37,514 nucleotides of DNA from Clostridiaceae bacterium (lineage in GTDB: Bacteria; Bacillota; Clostridia; Lachnospirales; Lachnospiraceae), in the NCBI GenBank assembly GCA_910575585.1, contig CAJTGF010000053.1, positions 1 to 37,514 on the forward strand, given 5' to 3'. The notes under the pieces are model-generated. The model made no database searches. It was not told the DNA's origin and was given only the letters and a program-made list of their open reading frames with translations. Of the stretch, positions 23,864-32,648 are shown piece by piece. Position 1 is the first letter of the stretch, and every line of letters starts with the position of its first letter. Position numbers and translations under genes: made by a program.

Positions 23864-25576
23864 ATGTTTAAGGGAACGAATGCATCAGCAGGTATTGGTA
23901 TCGGCAAAGCGGCCATCATCAAAGAGGAAGAGATGGTGATCCGCCCGGATAAGGTTGCCAGCGTGGAGACGGAGGTTACCCGTTTCAGGGGCGCTCTGGC
24001 GGATACGGTTGCCCAGACCAAGGCTTTGGAAGAGACGCTGGCCACCAGAGTAGGCCAGAAGGAAGCAGAGATCATGCAGGGACATTTGATGCTCCTGGCG
24101 GATCCTATGCTGACGGGAGAGATCGAGGAGGCCATCAAGAGGGACAGCGTGTGCAGTGAGTATGCCATCGAGACTACCTGTACCACTTATGCGGATGTAT
24201 TTGCGGCTATGGATGATGAGCTGATGCAGCAGAGAGCTACGGATATGAGGGATATCAAGACCAGGCTGCAGCAGGTGCTCCAGGGTATCAAGCCTGTGGA
24301 CATCGCTTCTCTGCCGGAGGGCAGCATTATCGTGGCCAAGGACCTGACTCCGTCTATGACAGCCGGCATCAATCCGGCCAACGTAACAGGAATTGTGACA
24401 GAGCTGGGCGGCAAGACTTCCCACAGCGCCATTTTGGCAAGGGCTTTGGAGATCCCGGCTGTGGTTGCCGTGAGTAATGTGATGGATAAGATCGCGGACG
24501 GCGACAGCATCGTTTTGGACGGCAGCGAGGGTATTGTGATCGTGAAGCCTACGGACCAGGAGATGGATGAATACACGGCCAAGAGAGAAAGCTTCCTCCA
24601 GGAGAAGAAGGATCTGGAGCGGTTTAAGGGTGTTCCCACGGTGACAAAAGACGGCGTCCATATCGAACTGGTTGCCAATATCGGCAATCCTGATGATCTG
24701 GCCAAGGTTCTGGAGTACGACGGGGAAGGCGTGGGCCTGTTCCGCACGGAGTTCTTGTTTATGGACCGCACCTCCATGCCGACGGAGGAGGAGCAGTTTG
24801 AGGCATATAAGAAGGTGGCGGAGGGCTTATCCGGCAAGCCGGTGATCATCCGCACTTTGGATATCGGAGGCGACAAGGAGATCCCCTATATGGGTCTTGC
24901 AAAAGATGAGAACCCATTTTTGGGCTACCGGGCCATCCGTCTGTGCCTGGACCGGAAAGAGGACATCTATCGTCCGCAGCTTCGGGCTTTGCTTCGGGCC
25001 AGCGCCTTTGGCGGCATCAAGATCATGATCCCCATGATCACCTGCATCGACGAGATCCGCGAGGCCAAGGCTTTGATTGAGGACATTAAAAATGAGCTGG
25101 ACCGCAAGGATATTGCGTACAATAAAAATATCCAGATCGGCATTATGGTGGAGACTGCGGCCGCTTCCCTGATGGCGGATGTATTTGCCAAGGAAGTTGA
25201 TTTCTTCAGTATCGGGACCAACGATCTGACTCAGTACACCATGTCTGTGGACAGAGGCAATGATAAGATCTCCTACCTGTACTCCACCTTCAACCCGGCG
25301 GTGCTGCGCAGCATCCGCAACGTTATCAAATGCGGCCGCGAGGCAGGCATTATGGTAGGCATGTGCGGCGAGGCGGCCAGCGATCCGCTGATGATCCCGC
25401 TTCTGCTGGCCTTTGGGTTAAATGAGTTCAGCATGAGCGCATCGGCGATCTTAAAGTCCAGAAAGATGATCACCGGGTACAGCACCGAGGAACTTTTGGC
25501 GGTTGCCGACAAGGCTATGAGCTTTGTGACGGCTAAGGAAGTGGAAGCTTACATGAAGGAGTTCGTAAATCAGTGA
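23864..25576 (+). CDS. ptsI: PTS phosphoenolpyruvate-protein phosphotransferase (enzyme I)
   Basis: This 570-residue cytosolic enzyme takes phosphate from phosphoenolpyruvate and passes it to HPr, starting all PTS sugar uptake. Domains run in the usual order: the HPr-binding N-domain (about 1-145), the phosphohistidine swivel with GGKTSHSAILAR (His187), and the PEP-binding TIM barrel (about 255-540) with GVGLFRTEFLF, IRTLDIGGDK, IPMITCIDEIREAK and FSIGTNDLTQYTM. CGEAASDP supplies the general acid cysteine. GGAGGGG precedes the ATG. It follows ptsH by 32 bases. The GH4 6-phospho-beta-glucosidase at 6 kb depends on such phosphorylated sugars. Confidence 0.98.
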   Translation: MFKGTNASAGIGIGKAAIIKEEEMVIRPDKVASVETEVTRFRGALADTVAQTKALEETLATRVGQKEAEIMQGHLMLLADPMLTGEIEEAIKRDSVCSEYAIETTCTTYADVFAAMDDELMQQRATDMRDIKTRLQQVLQGIKPVDIASLPEGSIIVAKDLTPSMTAGINPANVTGIVTELGGKTSHSAILARALEIPAVVAVSNVMDKIADGDSIVLDGSEGIVIVKPTDQEMDEYTAKRESFLQEKKDLERFKGVPTVTKDGVHIELVANIGNPDDLAKVLEYDGEGVGLFRTEFLFMDRTSMPTEEEQFEAYKKVAEGLSGKPVIIRTLDIGGDKEIPYMGLAKDENPFLGYRAIRLCLDRKEDIYRPQLRALLRASAFGGIKIMIPMITCIDEIREAKALIEDIKNELDRKDIAYNKNIQIGIMVETAAASLMADVFAKEVDFFSIGTNDLTQYTMSVDRGNDKISYLYSTFNPAVLRSIRNVIKCGREAGIMVGMCGEAASDPLMIPLLLAFGLNEFSMSASAILKSRKMITGYSTEELLAVADKAMSFVTAKEVEAYMKEFVNQ

Positions 25577-25656
25577 CCATAGCCGGCCAGGACCGCTTAT
25601 ATGGGCGGTAAGGTCATCGCAAAAGCTGTGACCTGATGGATCAAGAGACAAAAAGG

Positions 25657-25710
25657 CGCATCCCCGTAAACGGCAGCAAAGGAGCAAAGTTTGCGGCGTC
25701 CGGGGATGCG
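25657..25710 (-). terminator. Stable hairpin after ptsI, terminator-like on the minus strand
   Basis: CGCATCCCCG (25657-25666) pairs perfectly with CGGGGATGCG (25701-25710), with an inner GCAAA/TTTGC stem. The T-run (CCTTTTT) follows only when read on the minus strand. A weaker AGGTCA/TGACCT hairpin lies just upstream and may serve ptsI. Confidence 0.45.
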
Positions 25711-25785
25711 TTATGGCAGGATCCGCGGATCCGTCAAAGTGATGGGGCCGGATCGTGACAGACATAACACAAAGGACAGGGGCGT

Positions 25786-27075
25786 ATGTTGGTTTACAGT
25801 ATCTGCTACGCTGCCAGCTGTGGATTGGCCTATATCGGATGGTATTATCCCTCCGGCGCGGTCCTGTTTCTGGCAGCCGGTTATTTATATTATAGAGATT
25901 ATCATAAGTCCGGCAATCTGGTCCATCTGCGGGGATTGTTCTGCGCTTTCTGGGTGGGAGGGCAGGCCGTTGCGTGCTTAAAGCTCAGTGATCTGCAGAG
26001 CAGGTGGAGTTTATGGACCTGGGCGTGCTTTTATGTGGCGCTGGCCGGTTTCTGGTGGGTTTATGAGACGGCTGACCGGCTGTACGGAGACGGTTACAGC
26101 AGGAGGAAGCAGACGGGCAACGGCGCTGTGCGCCCGCTGTTTCGATGTATGCAGGCAGTGACTGCGGTTTCCGTGGCTGCCTTTGTTTTTGAGGCGTCCG
26201 TGCTGAAATATATCCCTCTGTTTGTCAAGGGGGTGCCGCACGCCTATTCGGAGTTCCACTTGTCAGGAGTCCACTATTTTACGGTGTCCTGCGTGTTGGT
26301 GCCTTCCCTTGGAGTTCTGTTTTTTCTGGAGGGCGGAAGCAGACGGCGTTACAGAAATGTAATGGCCGGACTGATGACGGTCATTTCCCTGGCGATTCCT
26401 ATTTTGTGCGTTTCCAGGTTCCAGCTGATCTTTGCGGTGCTTTTGGCCTGCTTTACGTTCGGAGCTTACCATAGACGGATGAGCCTTTGGGTGATCCCTG
26501 CCCTGTTTGCGGCCGTGCTTCCTTTCTATGTGCTTTTGACCTTTGCCAGGAGTCATGACGTGGCTTATCTCAACGGGATCTTTGAGATGAAAAACAGCCG
26601 AATGCCTATTTTTATTTCCCAGCCATATATTTATATTGCCAACAATTATGAGAATTTTGACTGTCTGGTGGAGGCGCTTCCGCGGCATACCTGGGGGATC
26701 CGGATGCTGTTTCCGGTGTGGGCCCTGACCGGGCTTAAGTTTGTATTTCCGTATCTCATCAGCTTTCCGCTGTATGTGACCAAGACGGAGCTGACTACGG
26801 TTACGTTGTTCTATGACGCGTACTATGATTTTGGCATTCTGGGAGTGGGAGTGTTTTCCTGCCTTCTGGGGCTGGCGGCTTTCTGGCTGGTGAACGTCCT
26901 AAAGAACGGGAAAAGCCAGAATCCCATGTGGTATGTGTTTTACGGGCAGTTTGGGGTGTATATGATGCTGTCGTTTTTCACCACCTGGTTCAGCAATCCC
27001 ACCACCTGGTTTTACCTGGCAGTGACCGGGGCCATGGCGTGGTACTGCGGAAAAGACCGGGGCAGAAGATGGTAA
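25786..27075 (+). CDS. Oligosaccharide repeat unit polymerase (Wzy-like) membrane protein
   Basis: This 429-residue polytopic protein has about ten to twelve membrane segments. The region YIYIANNYENFDCLVEALPR, a long extracellular loop before a TTVTLFYDAYYDFGILGVG helix, matches the Wzy/O-antigen-ligase type family (O-Ag polymerase) that joins lipid-linked oligosaccharides outside the membrane. Such proteins are poorly conserved, so this rests on topology and the loop pattern. No glycosyltransferase or flippase is adjacent, unusual for a capsule locus, so it may act on a polymer made elsewhere. It lies about 210 bases after ptsI and 57 bases before hisC. Confidence 0.75.
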   Translation: MLVYSICYAASCGLAYIGWYYPSGAVLFLAAGYLYYRDYHKSGNLVHLRGLFCAFWVGGQAVACLKLSDLQSRWSLWTWACFYVALAGFWWVYETADRLYGDGYSRRKQTGNGAVRPLFRCMQAVTAVSVAAFVFEASVLKYIPLFVKGVPHAYSEFHLSGVHYFTVSCVLVPSLGVLFFLEGGSRRRYRNVMAGLMTVISLAIPILCVSRFQLIFAVLLACFTFGAYHRRMSLWVIPALFAAVLPFYVLLTFARSHDVAYLNGIFEMKNSRMPIFISQPYIYIANNYENFDCLVEALPRHTWGIRMLFPVWALTGLKFVFPYLISFPLYVTKTELTTVTLFYDAYYDFGILGVGVFSCLLGLAAFWLVNVLKNGKSQNPMWYVFYGQFGVYMMLSFFTTWFSNPTTWFYLAVTGAMAWYCGKDRGRRW

Positions 27076-27131
27076 AGCAAAACTGTGCGGGGAAAATGAA
27101 TGTTTGCTGAGATAAATGGAGGAATAACCTT

Positions 27132-28202
27132 GTGAAAATGTGGGAGGATTATATTAGAAAAGTGGTTCCCTATGTGCCGGGCGAGCAGCCACAGGGGGAC
27201 CTTGTGATCAAATTAAATACCAATGAGAATCCATATCCACCGGCTCCTGGGGTGTTGAAGGCTTTGAGAGAGATGGACCCGGATCAATTCCGCAGATACC
27301 CGGATCCGTCAGCAAGCTTGCTTACCAAGGCGCTGGCGGATCGTTATGGTCTGCCCCAGGACCAGATCTTTGTGGGGGTGGGATCGGACGATGTGCTGGG
27401 GATGGCATTTCTGACTTTTTTTAATTCCCAAAAGCCCATCTTATTTCCTGATATCACCTATTCTTTTTATCCGGTGTGGGCCGATCTTTTTAAGATCCCC
27501 TATGAGACGCCTGCCCTGGACCATGGGTTTTGTGTAGATCCTAAGGATTACAGAAGGGAAAATGGGGGCATCGTTTTGGCCAATCCCAACGCGCCTACGG
27601 GCATATATCTTCCCATCGACAAGGTGGAGGATATGGTCCGGTGGAATCAGGATTCTGTGGTCATCGTGGATGAGGCTTACATTGATTTTGGCGGACAGTC
27701 GGCCAGGAGCCTGATTGACAGATATGAAAATTTGCTGGTGGTGCAGACTTTCAGCAAGTCCAGATCCATGGCGGGGATGCGCATCGGATTCGCCATGGGC
27801 TCCCAAAAGCTCATTAAAGCGCTGCAGGATGTGAAGTACTCTTACAATTCCTACACCATGGATTACCCTTCGGTCATCCTTGGGGCAGAGGCGGTGAAGG
27901 ATGAAACATATTTTTGCCAGACTGTGGCCAAGATCGTAAAGACCAGAGAAGAGGGGAAAAGGCGGTTTACGGAGATGGGATTTTCCTGCACGGATTCCCA
28001 GACGAATTTTCTCTTTGTCAGCCACAAAAAGGCGCCGGCCAGGGCAATCTTTGAGGCGCTGCGGCAAGAGCGGATCTATGTGCGGTATTTTGCGGCGCCC
28101 AGGCTGGAGGATCATCTGCGGGTGAGTATCGGGACGGATGAGGAGATGGAGACGCTGTACCGGTTTTTGGAGAAGGAGCTGCCTAATTTATCATTGCGTT
28201 AG
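27132..28202 (+). CDS. hisC: Histidinol-phosphate aminotransferase family (PLP-dependent)
   Basis: This 356-residue fold-type I aminotransferase should transfer the amino group of glutamate to imidazole acetol phosphate, or act on a related keto acid. The N-terminal motif KLNTNENPYPP (27-37) is characteristic of HisC. NPNAPTG (151-157), VDEAYIDF (Asp180) and SKSRSMAGMRIGF with the PLP lysine Lys209 are all present. GTG at 27132 is chosen because GGAGG (27118-27122) is 9 bases away; the ATG at 27138 is less well spaced. No other his genes surround it, so a role as an aromatic or other aminotransferase of the same subfamily is possible. Confidence 0.9.
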   Translation: MKMWEDYIRKVVPYVPGEQPQGDLVIKLNTNENPYPPAPGVLKALREMDPDQFRRYPDPSASLLTKALADRYGLPQDQIFVGVGSDDVLGMAFLTFFNSQKPILFPDITYSFYPVWADLFKIPYETPALDHGFCVDPKDYRRENGGIVLANPNAPTGIYLPIDKVEDMVRWNQDSVVIVDEAYIDFGGQSARSLIDRYENLLVVQTFSKSRSMAGMRIGFAMGSQKLIKALQDVKYSYNSYTMDYPSVILGAEAVKDETYFCQTVAKIVKTREEGKRRFTEMGFSCTDSQTNFLFVSHKKAPARAIFEALRQERIYVRYFAAPRLEDHLRVSIGTDEEMETLYRFLEKELPNLSLR

Positions 28203-28249
28203 AGCGGAAGGGTTATTGCTAGAAACGGAGAAATGAGGCTGATGATGGA

Positions 28250-29374
28250 ATGGATGATGGGAGAAGGATCCTTCGGATCCTGCTGAATATTCTGGTTCCG
28301 GCAGCAGAGATTTTGCTGGTGTGCGTGGGGGGCTTGTGGCTCCTTCGGTTTTTTCTGCCATTTGTGATCGGGTGGCTGATCGCCATGGTAGCCAATCCGC
28401 TGGTGAAGTTTTTGGAGCGGCGTCTGAATCTGGTCCGCAGGCACAGTTCGGCCATTATCGTGGTGGCAGTGCTGGCAGGGATTATTGGCGGGTTGTATTT
28501 TTTGGTGGGAAGAGTTATAATAGAGATACGATTGCTCCTTGTGGACATACCGGATATTTATGAAACGGTCCGTCTGGAAGTGATGGAGGCTCTGGATTCT
28601 CTAAACCGGATGGTGGCCAGGATGCCGGCAGGGATCCAAGAATGGTTTGACCGGGCCAATGAAAATCTGGGCAGCATTGCCAGCGGCCTGATGCAGAGGA
28701 TCGCGTTTCCCACGGTGACTGTGGCGGGCCATGTGGCCAAGGGCATACCTGGCGCCCTGGTCAATTCCATTGTGGTGATCCTTTCCTCCTATTTTTTTAT
28801 TGCGGAGCAGGATCGGATCCGGGCTATGGCCGGAAAGCTGATACCCAAATCTTTTTATTCCTACGGCGGGCTGTTTCGAAAGGATATTAAGAATCTGATC
28901 GGCGGATATTTTCTGGCGCAGTTCCGTATCATGTTTGTGGTGGCTGCAGTGCTGGCGGTGGGATTTGTGATTCTGGGGGTCAGGTACGGGATCTTGCTGG
29001 CTGTTTTGATCGCCATACTGGATTTTCTGCCGCTGTTCGGCACCGGTACCGCCCTGTTCCCGTGGGCTGTGGTGAAGCTCCTGTCCGGGGAGACGGCGTT
29101 TGCGGCAGGGCTTGTGCTTTTGTATGTGTTGACTCAGGTGGTGCGTCAGATCATCCAGCCCAAGATCGTGGGGGACTCCATGGGGCTTCCTCCTCTTTTG
29201 ACGCTTCTTTTTTTATATGTAGGTTTTAAGGTCCGCGGGATCTCGGGCATGATCCTGGCGGTTCCTGTGGGACTTGTGGGTGTAAAGCTGTATGAGTACG
29301 GCGCGTTCGATTCCCTCATAGAGCAGGGGAAGCTTTTAGTACAGGAGATTAACAGACTTCGGAAAGAGGATTGA
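28250..29374 (+). CDS. ytvI: Sporulation integral membrane protein YtvI (AI-2E transporter superfamily)
   Basis: This 374-residue protein has about eight membrane helices in the AI-2E/PerM layout: two N-terminal helices, a third near 65-85, a long soluble loop (about 90-160), and a C-terminal bundle. DFLPLFGTGTALFPWA and VGDSMGLPPLLTLLFLYVGF match the YtvI group, sporulation-linked membrane proteins with unknown biochemical role. The ATG at 28250 is the only sensible start, though ribosome binding is modest. Its TGA shares its final base with the ATG of the GH25-like gene (29374), so both are co-translated. Confidence 0.88.
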   Translation: MDDGRRILRILLNILVPAAEILLVCVGGLWLLRFFLPFVIGWLIAMVANPLVKFLERRLNLVRRHSSAIIVVAVLAGIIGGLYFLVGRVIIEIRLLLVDIPDIYETVRLEVMEALDSLNRMVARMPAGIQEWFDRANENLGSIASGLMQRIAFPTVTVAGHVAKGIPGALVNSIVVILSSYFFIAEQDRIRAMAGKLIPKSFYSYGGLFRKDIKNLIGGYFLAQFRIMFVVAAVLAVGFVILGVRYGILLAVLIAILDFLPLFGTGTALFPWAVVKLLSGETAFAAGLVLLYVLTQVVRQIIQPKIVGDSMGLPPLLTLLFLYVGFKVRGISGMILAVPVGLVGVKLYEYGAFDSLIEQGKLLVQEINRLRKED

Positions 29375-30252
29375 TGAAGATTAAGAGAAGAGACCGATTA
29401 GCCGTTGGGGTTTTAGGGGCGTTTCTTACCATTCTTTGTCCCTGCCGGGCCTGGGCTTTTGACCCATGGACGAATCTGAATGGATACTGGATTTCTGCTG
29501 ACGGCAGAACTACCATAGAGGGCGCTTTGGAAAAGGGAGTGACCATTACCAAATATCAGAATAAATCGGGGGAGATCCAGTGGGCGATGCTGCCGGAGAA
29601 TGATATCTCCTTTGTTATGGTGCGGTTAGGCTACCGCGACGATCTGGATCCTTATTTTAAGACCAATATGGAGGGCGCGGCCAACGTTAAGCTGGATACC
29701 GGCGTGTGTTTTTACAGCAAGGCGGCAACCCTGGAGGAGGCCAGGAAAGAGGCTGCCTATGTGCTTGACGTGGTGAAGGATTACCGGGTCTCTTATCCCA
29801 TTGCCTTTGAACTGGACGCCCAGTTCGCGGAGGACAAGAAGCTGGACAGGATCCAGATCACCAAGCTGACAGGCGAGTTCTGCGACGCCATCGAGGAGGC
29901 CGGATACAAGGTGGTGGTGTTTGGGGACAGCGATTGGCTTAGCCAGCATGTGGAGACCAGGAAGCTTCCTTATGACGTGTGGTACAGCCGGTACGGCATG
30001 GCCCATGATTATCCCAATCGGGCCCTTTGGCGCTGCACGGACCGGGCGGATGTGAAAGGGATCGAGGGACAGGTGTGTCTGGAGTTTTCGTTTGTGGATT
30101 ACGGCAGGATCTTTCAGGGGACCGGGTGGAGAGAGATCAATGGAAAGAAATATTATTTTAAGAATTATGAGATGGTGAAGAACAGCGGGGTGAGGATTGG
30201 GGAAGAGGTGTATTTCTTTGATAAAGAGGGGCAGGGACAGAAGACGAAGTAG
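29374..30252 (+). CDS. GH25-like cell-wall protein with altered active-site acids
   Basis: This 292-residue exported protein has a signal peptide (about 1-28, ending in CRAWA), a domain resembling GH25 N-acetylmuramidases (about 50-245), and a short C-terminal cell-wall-binding-like repeat (GWREINGKKYYFKN and GVRIGEEVYFFDKEG). The fold markers ITKYQNKSGEIQW, FVMVRLGY and GVCFYSKAATLEEARKEA are clear. However, the usual GIDVS aspartate is Thr57 (GVTITKYQ), and the expected D-x-E pair reads PIAFELDAQ, with Glu146 and Asp148 in swapped order. It may therefore be inactive and only bind wall, or work differently. ATG 29374 overlaps the ytvI stop; the TTG at 29371 is less likely. Confidence 0.85.
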   Translation: MKIKRRDRLAVGVLGAFLTILCPCRAWAFDPWTNLNGYWISADGRTTIEGALEKGVTITKYQNKSGEIQWAMLPENDISFVMVRLGYRDDLDPYFKTNMEGAANVKLDTGVCFYSKAATLEEARKEAAYVLDVVKDYRVSYPIAFELDAQFAEDKKLDRIQITKLTGEFCDAIEEAGYKVVVFGDSDWLSQHVETRKLPYDVWYSRYGMAHDYPNRALWRCTDRADVKGIEGQVCLEFSFVDYGRIFQGTGWREINGKKYYFKNYEMVKNSGVRIGEEVYFFDKEGQGQKTK

Positions 30253-30255
30253 AGG

Positions 30256-30294
30256 AAGAGGTGAACTTCTTTGGGGAGGGGAGCCTCTTTTTTT
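30256..30294 (+). terminator. Probable terminator after the GH25-like gene
   Basis: AAGAGG (about 30256-30261) can pair with CCTCTT (about 30284-30289), followed by a run of T. The loop is long, so the hairpin is weak. It marks the end of the GC-rich core region. Confidence 0.5.
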
Positions 30295-30337
30295 AGTGAG
30301 AGGGGAGGTGGAACGGTGAACTAAAACCTAGAAATTG

Positions 30338-30367
30338 TTGCTGAAACAGATATGGATGGGGTATAAT
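30338..30367 (+). promoter_or_regulatory. Putative promoter of the small accessory genes
   Basis: TTGCTG (30338-30343) and a perfect TATAAT (30362-30367) are 18 bases apart in AT-rich DNA upstream of the gene at 30477. Confidence 0.55.
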
Positions 30368-30476
30368 TGAAAAGAGAGTGGGGATGGAAGACCAGTCTAA
30401 GGTTTCGTAAGCCCGGTGAGTTAAAAGATAAGGAAATTGGTCATGCTCCTGAGGAGTATATTCTGGAGGCGATTTC

Positions 30477-30923
30477 GTGTCGGATTATATTGTGAAGATC
30501 ATTCCCAAAGACCCATTTTACAAAGTCTCGGATGTGACGTTGCGATTGGCAAAGTCTTTTCTCCAAATGCGCGTACGCTGTGATTTTATTGAGGTTGGAG
30601 TCAGTGAAACACCAGTGTTTGTTGATTGTGGAGAAAATCTTGATAAGATTTCTTGCCCAGAATGTGGCGCGAAACTTGATCCAGAGTGGTGGGGAGAGGC
30701 TATGGATCAAGCTGCTGAATGCGGATTTACATCACTTAAAACAGAAATGCCCTGTTGTAAAAGATTGATGTCCCTCAATGACTTAGACTACGATTTTCTG
30801 TGTGGATTTGCTTCTGCTTTGATCAGTATTTTTAATCCGGTAGAGTATATTGATGATAAGATGCTAGAGGCTATTGAAAATATTCTTGGCATCCCTGTAA
30901 GGAGGATAGAGGCGCATATTTGA
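30477..30923 (+). CDS. Hypothetical zinc-ribbon-containing protein (148 aa)
   Basis: I do not recognise a named family. The central part has a CPECG motif (about residue 61) followed by EMPCCK (about residue 92), which could form a four-cysteine zinc site. The C-terminal half is acidic and helical. There is no signal peptide or membrane segment. It starts with GTG at 30477, with GGAGG at 30464-30468 as its ribosome site; no nearby ATG fits. Neighbours are a DUF1963 gene and other small orphan genes of the kind found among polymorphic-toxin immunity genes, so an immunity role is possible but unproven. Confidence 0.7.
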   Translation: MSDYIVKIIPKDPFYKVSDVTLRLAKSFLQMRVRCDFIEVGVSETPVFVDCGENLDKISCPECGAKLDPEWWGEAMDQAAECGFTSLKTEMPCCKRLMSLNDLDYDFLCGFASALISIFNPVEYIDDKMLEAIENILGIPVRRIEAHI

Positions 30924-31109
30924 TTTTTTAAGACAGTATGTTTAACTCTGCAAGTGGATTATTCGATGTCAGTGAAAAGAAGGTAGATTCTTGTTTGACG
31001 GAAGCAGTCGGTTCCTGTTAATTGCCGTTAAAGGGTTATAAAGTTAATGTGTAGGATGAAGTATATGGGAGAATAACTATTGGCTTACTTGATTAAATAC
31101 GGATAAAAT

Positions 31110-31781
31110 ATGGTTAAGAAATATGAGATAGTTGGATTTGAAAAGGCGTCAAAAAGGATCACAAAACCAATCACAAAATTTGGCGGACAGCCAATTGGAA
31201 TAAAGGAATCTCAATGGCCGGTTAGTCAAGGCTGGGATGACAAGATGATGTTTGTTGGGCAGATATTGATAGAAAAGGGGATGTTGGGAAACGACAAGGA
31301 TTCTATCGCATATATTTTTGTGACGCACCCCAAAAGTTGTGAAGATGACTTTTTTGATCCAGATGTCGCTGAATGGAATGGCGGAGAGAATGCGGTGATC
31401 ATTCAGGCCATCGAAGATATCGATTTTGAAAATGAAGGCTGTGCAGAGGGACCTACAGTATTTGATGAAAATAATGAAAGATTTGAGTACATTCCAATCT
31501 TAAAGGAGGGGAGCGATCCGGAATTTATAACAAGTAAAGAATACCGAAGGTTAGATGATGCCAAAAGAGATAACTATTTTAATAGCATAGATACAGACAA
31601 AATTGGAGGCACGCCTAATTTCTTTCGCGGGGATGAATGGCCAGAAGGAGAATGGAAGCTTCTCTTGCAGCTTCATTGTAATTTTTTGCCATTTGTATTA
31701 AATTTAGGAGGAGGGATGGCGATTTTGTTTGTTTTTATATCAGCTGATCATAAAGATGCAGGATTATTAGTACAATGTTAG
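31110..31781 (+). CDS. DUF1963 (YwqG-like) family protein
   Basis: This 223-residue protein shows the YwqG/DUF1963 pattern: FGGQPIGIKESQWPVSQGWDDKMMFVGQI near the N-terminus, KIGGTPNFFRGDEWP in the middle, and LLLQLHCNFLPFVLNLGGGMAILFVFIS at the end. Known members are soluble proteins of unclear biochemistry, and many occur next to polymorphic toxins as presumed immunity proteins. No toxin gene is in this window. The ribosome site is weak. The region 30924-31109 upstream and 31782-32001 downstream shows no convincing gene, only AT-rich DNA. Confidence 0.85.
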   Translation: MVKKYEIVGFEKASKRITKPITKFGGQPIGIKESQWPVSQGWDDKMMFVGQILIEKGMLGNDKDSIAYIFVTHPKSCEDDFFDPDVAEWNGGENAVIIQAIEDIDFENEGCAEGPTVFDENNERFEYIPILKEGSDPEFITSKEYRRLDDAKRDNYFNSIDTDKIGGTPNFFRGDEWPEGEWKLLLQLHCNFLPFVLNLGGGMAILFVFISADHKDAGLLVQC

Positions 31782-32001
31782 AATTGTTTAGTTATGGTTT
31801 TTAGAAAAACAATCTAATAGAGCCAATCGATTGATAACAGATGCAGAAGAAGGATAAACCAGTGGAAGGATGTCTTTCGGGAAAATAGGAAAGCGGATAA
31901 AAGTAAATGGGGATTTTGGGCTCAACCTTTGTAAAAGAGAAGAGTAACATTAAAGGGGAAGAATTATATAGGGAGTTAGAAAGATATGTTCTGTTAGAAA
32001 T

Positions 32002-32292
32002 TTGTTTATTGAGATTAACTTAACAGAATGTGATAAAAGTAATAAAATAAAGGTGATCAGAACTAATATAAGCGATAAACCTTTAGATGAAGATATAAAG
32101 AGACAATTATGTGTTGATATTTTTGATGAACCTTACAGGTATAGATACAACTCTTTTGATTGGTTTGATAAGTCAATTACTTTTTTTGAGATAGTAACTA
32201 TAGATTTTTTTGATGAAAATGAAGATTTATTATTTCAGATTGTTTATGAGTTGTTAAAATTATATCCTAACCCGGATAAACCGGAACTTTAA
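32002..32292 (+). pseudogene. Fragment of a small acidic protein whose 3' end lies in repeat copy B
   Basis: The frame (96 codons from TTG 32002) encodes an acidic protein (IDFFDENEDLLFQIVYELLKLY) that looks like a genuine immunity-type protein. No ribosome site fits, and the frame is open back to 31972 without a standard start, so the N-terminus may be lost. The last nine or so codons (NPDKPEL and stop) are read from repeat copy B, which begins at about 32265. The original C-terminus has therefore probably been replaced by insertion of the repeat. I do not recognise a domain. Confidence 0.5.
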
Positions 32293-32582
32293 ATTCGTTA
32301 TGTTGCTGTATTGTTGAGTGAGCAATGGGCGGGGATTGTCGTGAGGCCAGTCAGAGGAGAGCTGTCCCATCCGGGTTCAGATATGCCAAACATTCCGATG
32401 AGCCCAAAGCGGAAATCAGTCGGGTATCAGCCCTCCTGCTTTCCTGGTCTCATCTTCATGGCATAGATTCACCCGGACGGGACAGCTCTCCTCTGCCTGG
32501 CAAAACCAGAATTCGCTGGATAAAGTTTGCTCACTTAAGGTGGTTTCGGTAGGGGACGCTGCCTCAACTTTGCAGTGAAAAA
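32265..32582 (-). repeat. Structured repeat element, copy B (inverted relative to A)
   Basis: This is the reverse complement of copy A, about 90 percent identical by eye over 1-300 and including the extra flank TCCTAACCCGGATAAACCGG at its left edge. It extends 18 bases further than copy A can be seen to, sharing TTTCACTGCAAAGTTGA with copy C (read on the minus strand). The variable stem pairs 32346-32368 with 32479-32501 with one mismatch, and the terminal hairpin GGAAATCAG/CAGGAGGG differs from copy A but still closes. Copies B and C face each other across about 66 bases (32583-32648) holding no gene. Confidence 0.88.
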
Positions 32583-32648
32583 TATAGAAGCAGGATTCGT
32601 TCCCATAGATATTATGCACTACCTATCACCGCAGACAAAGCAGTTATC

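Noticed and set aside
25719-25732. Perfect 14-bp palindrome GGATCCGCGGATCC between ptsI and the polymerase gene
   Set aside because: It is short, GC-rich and isolated, without promoter context; chance is a sufficient explanation.
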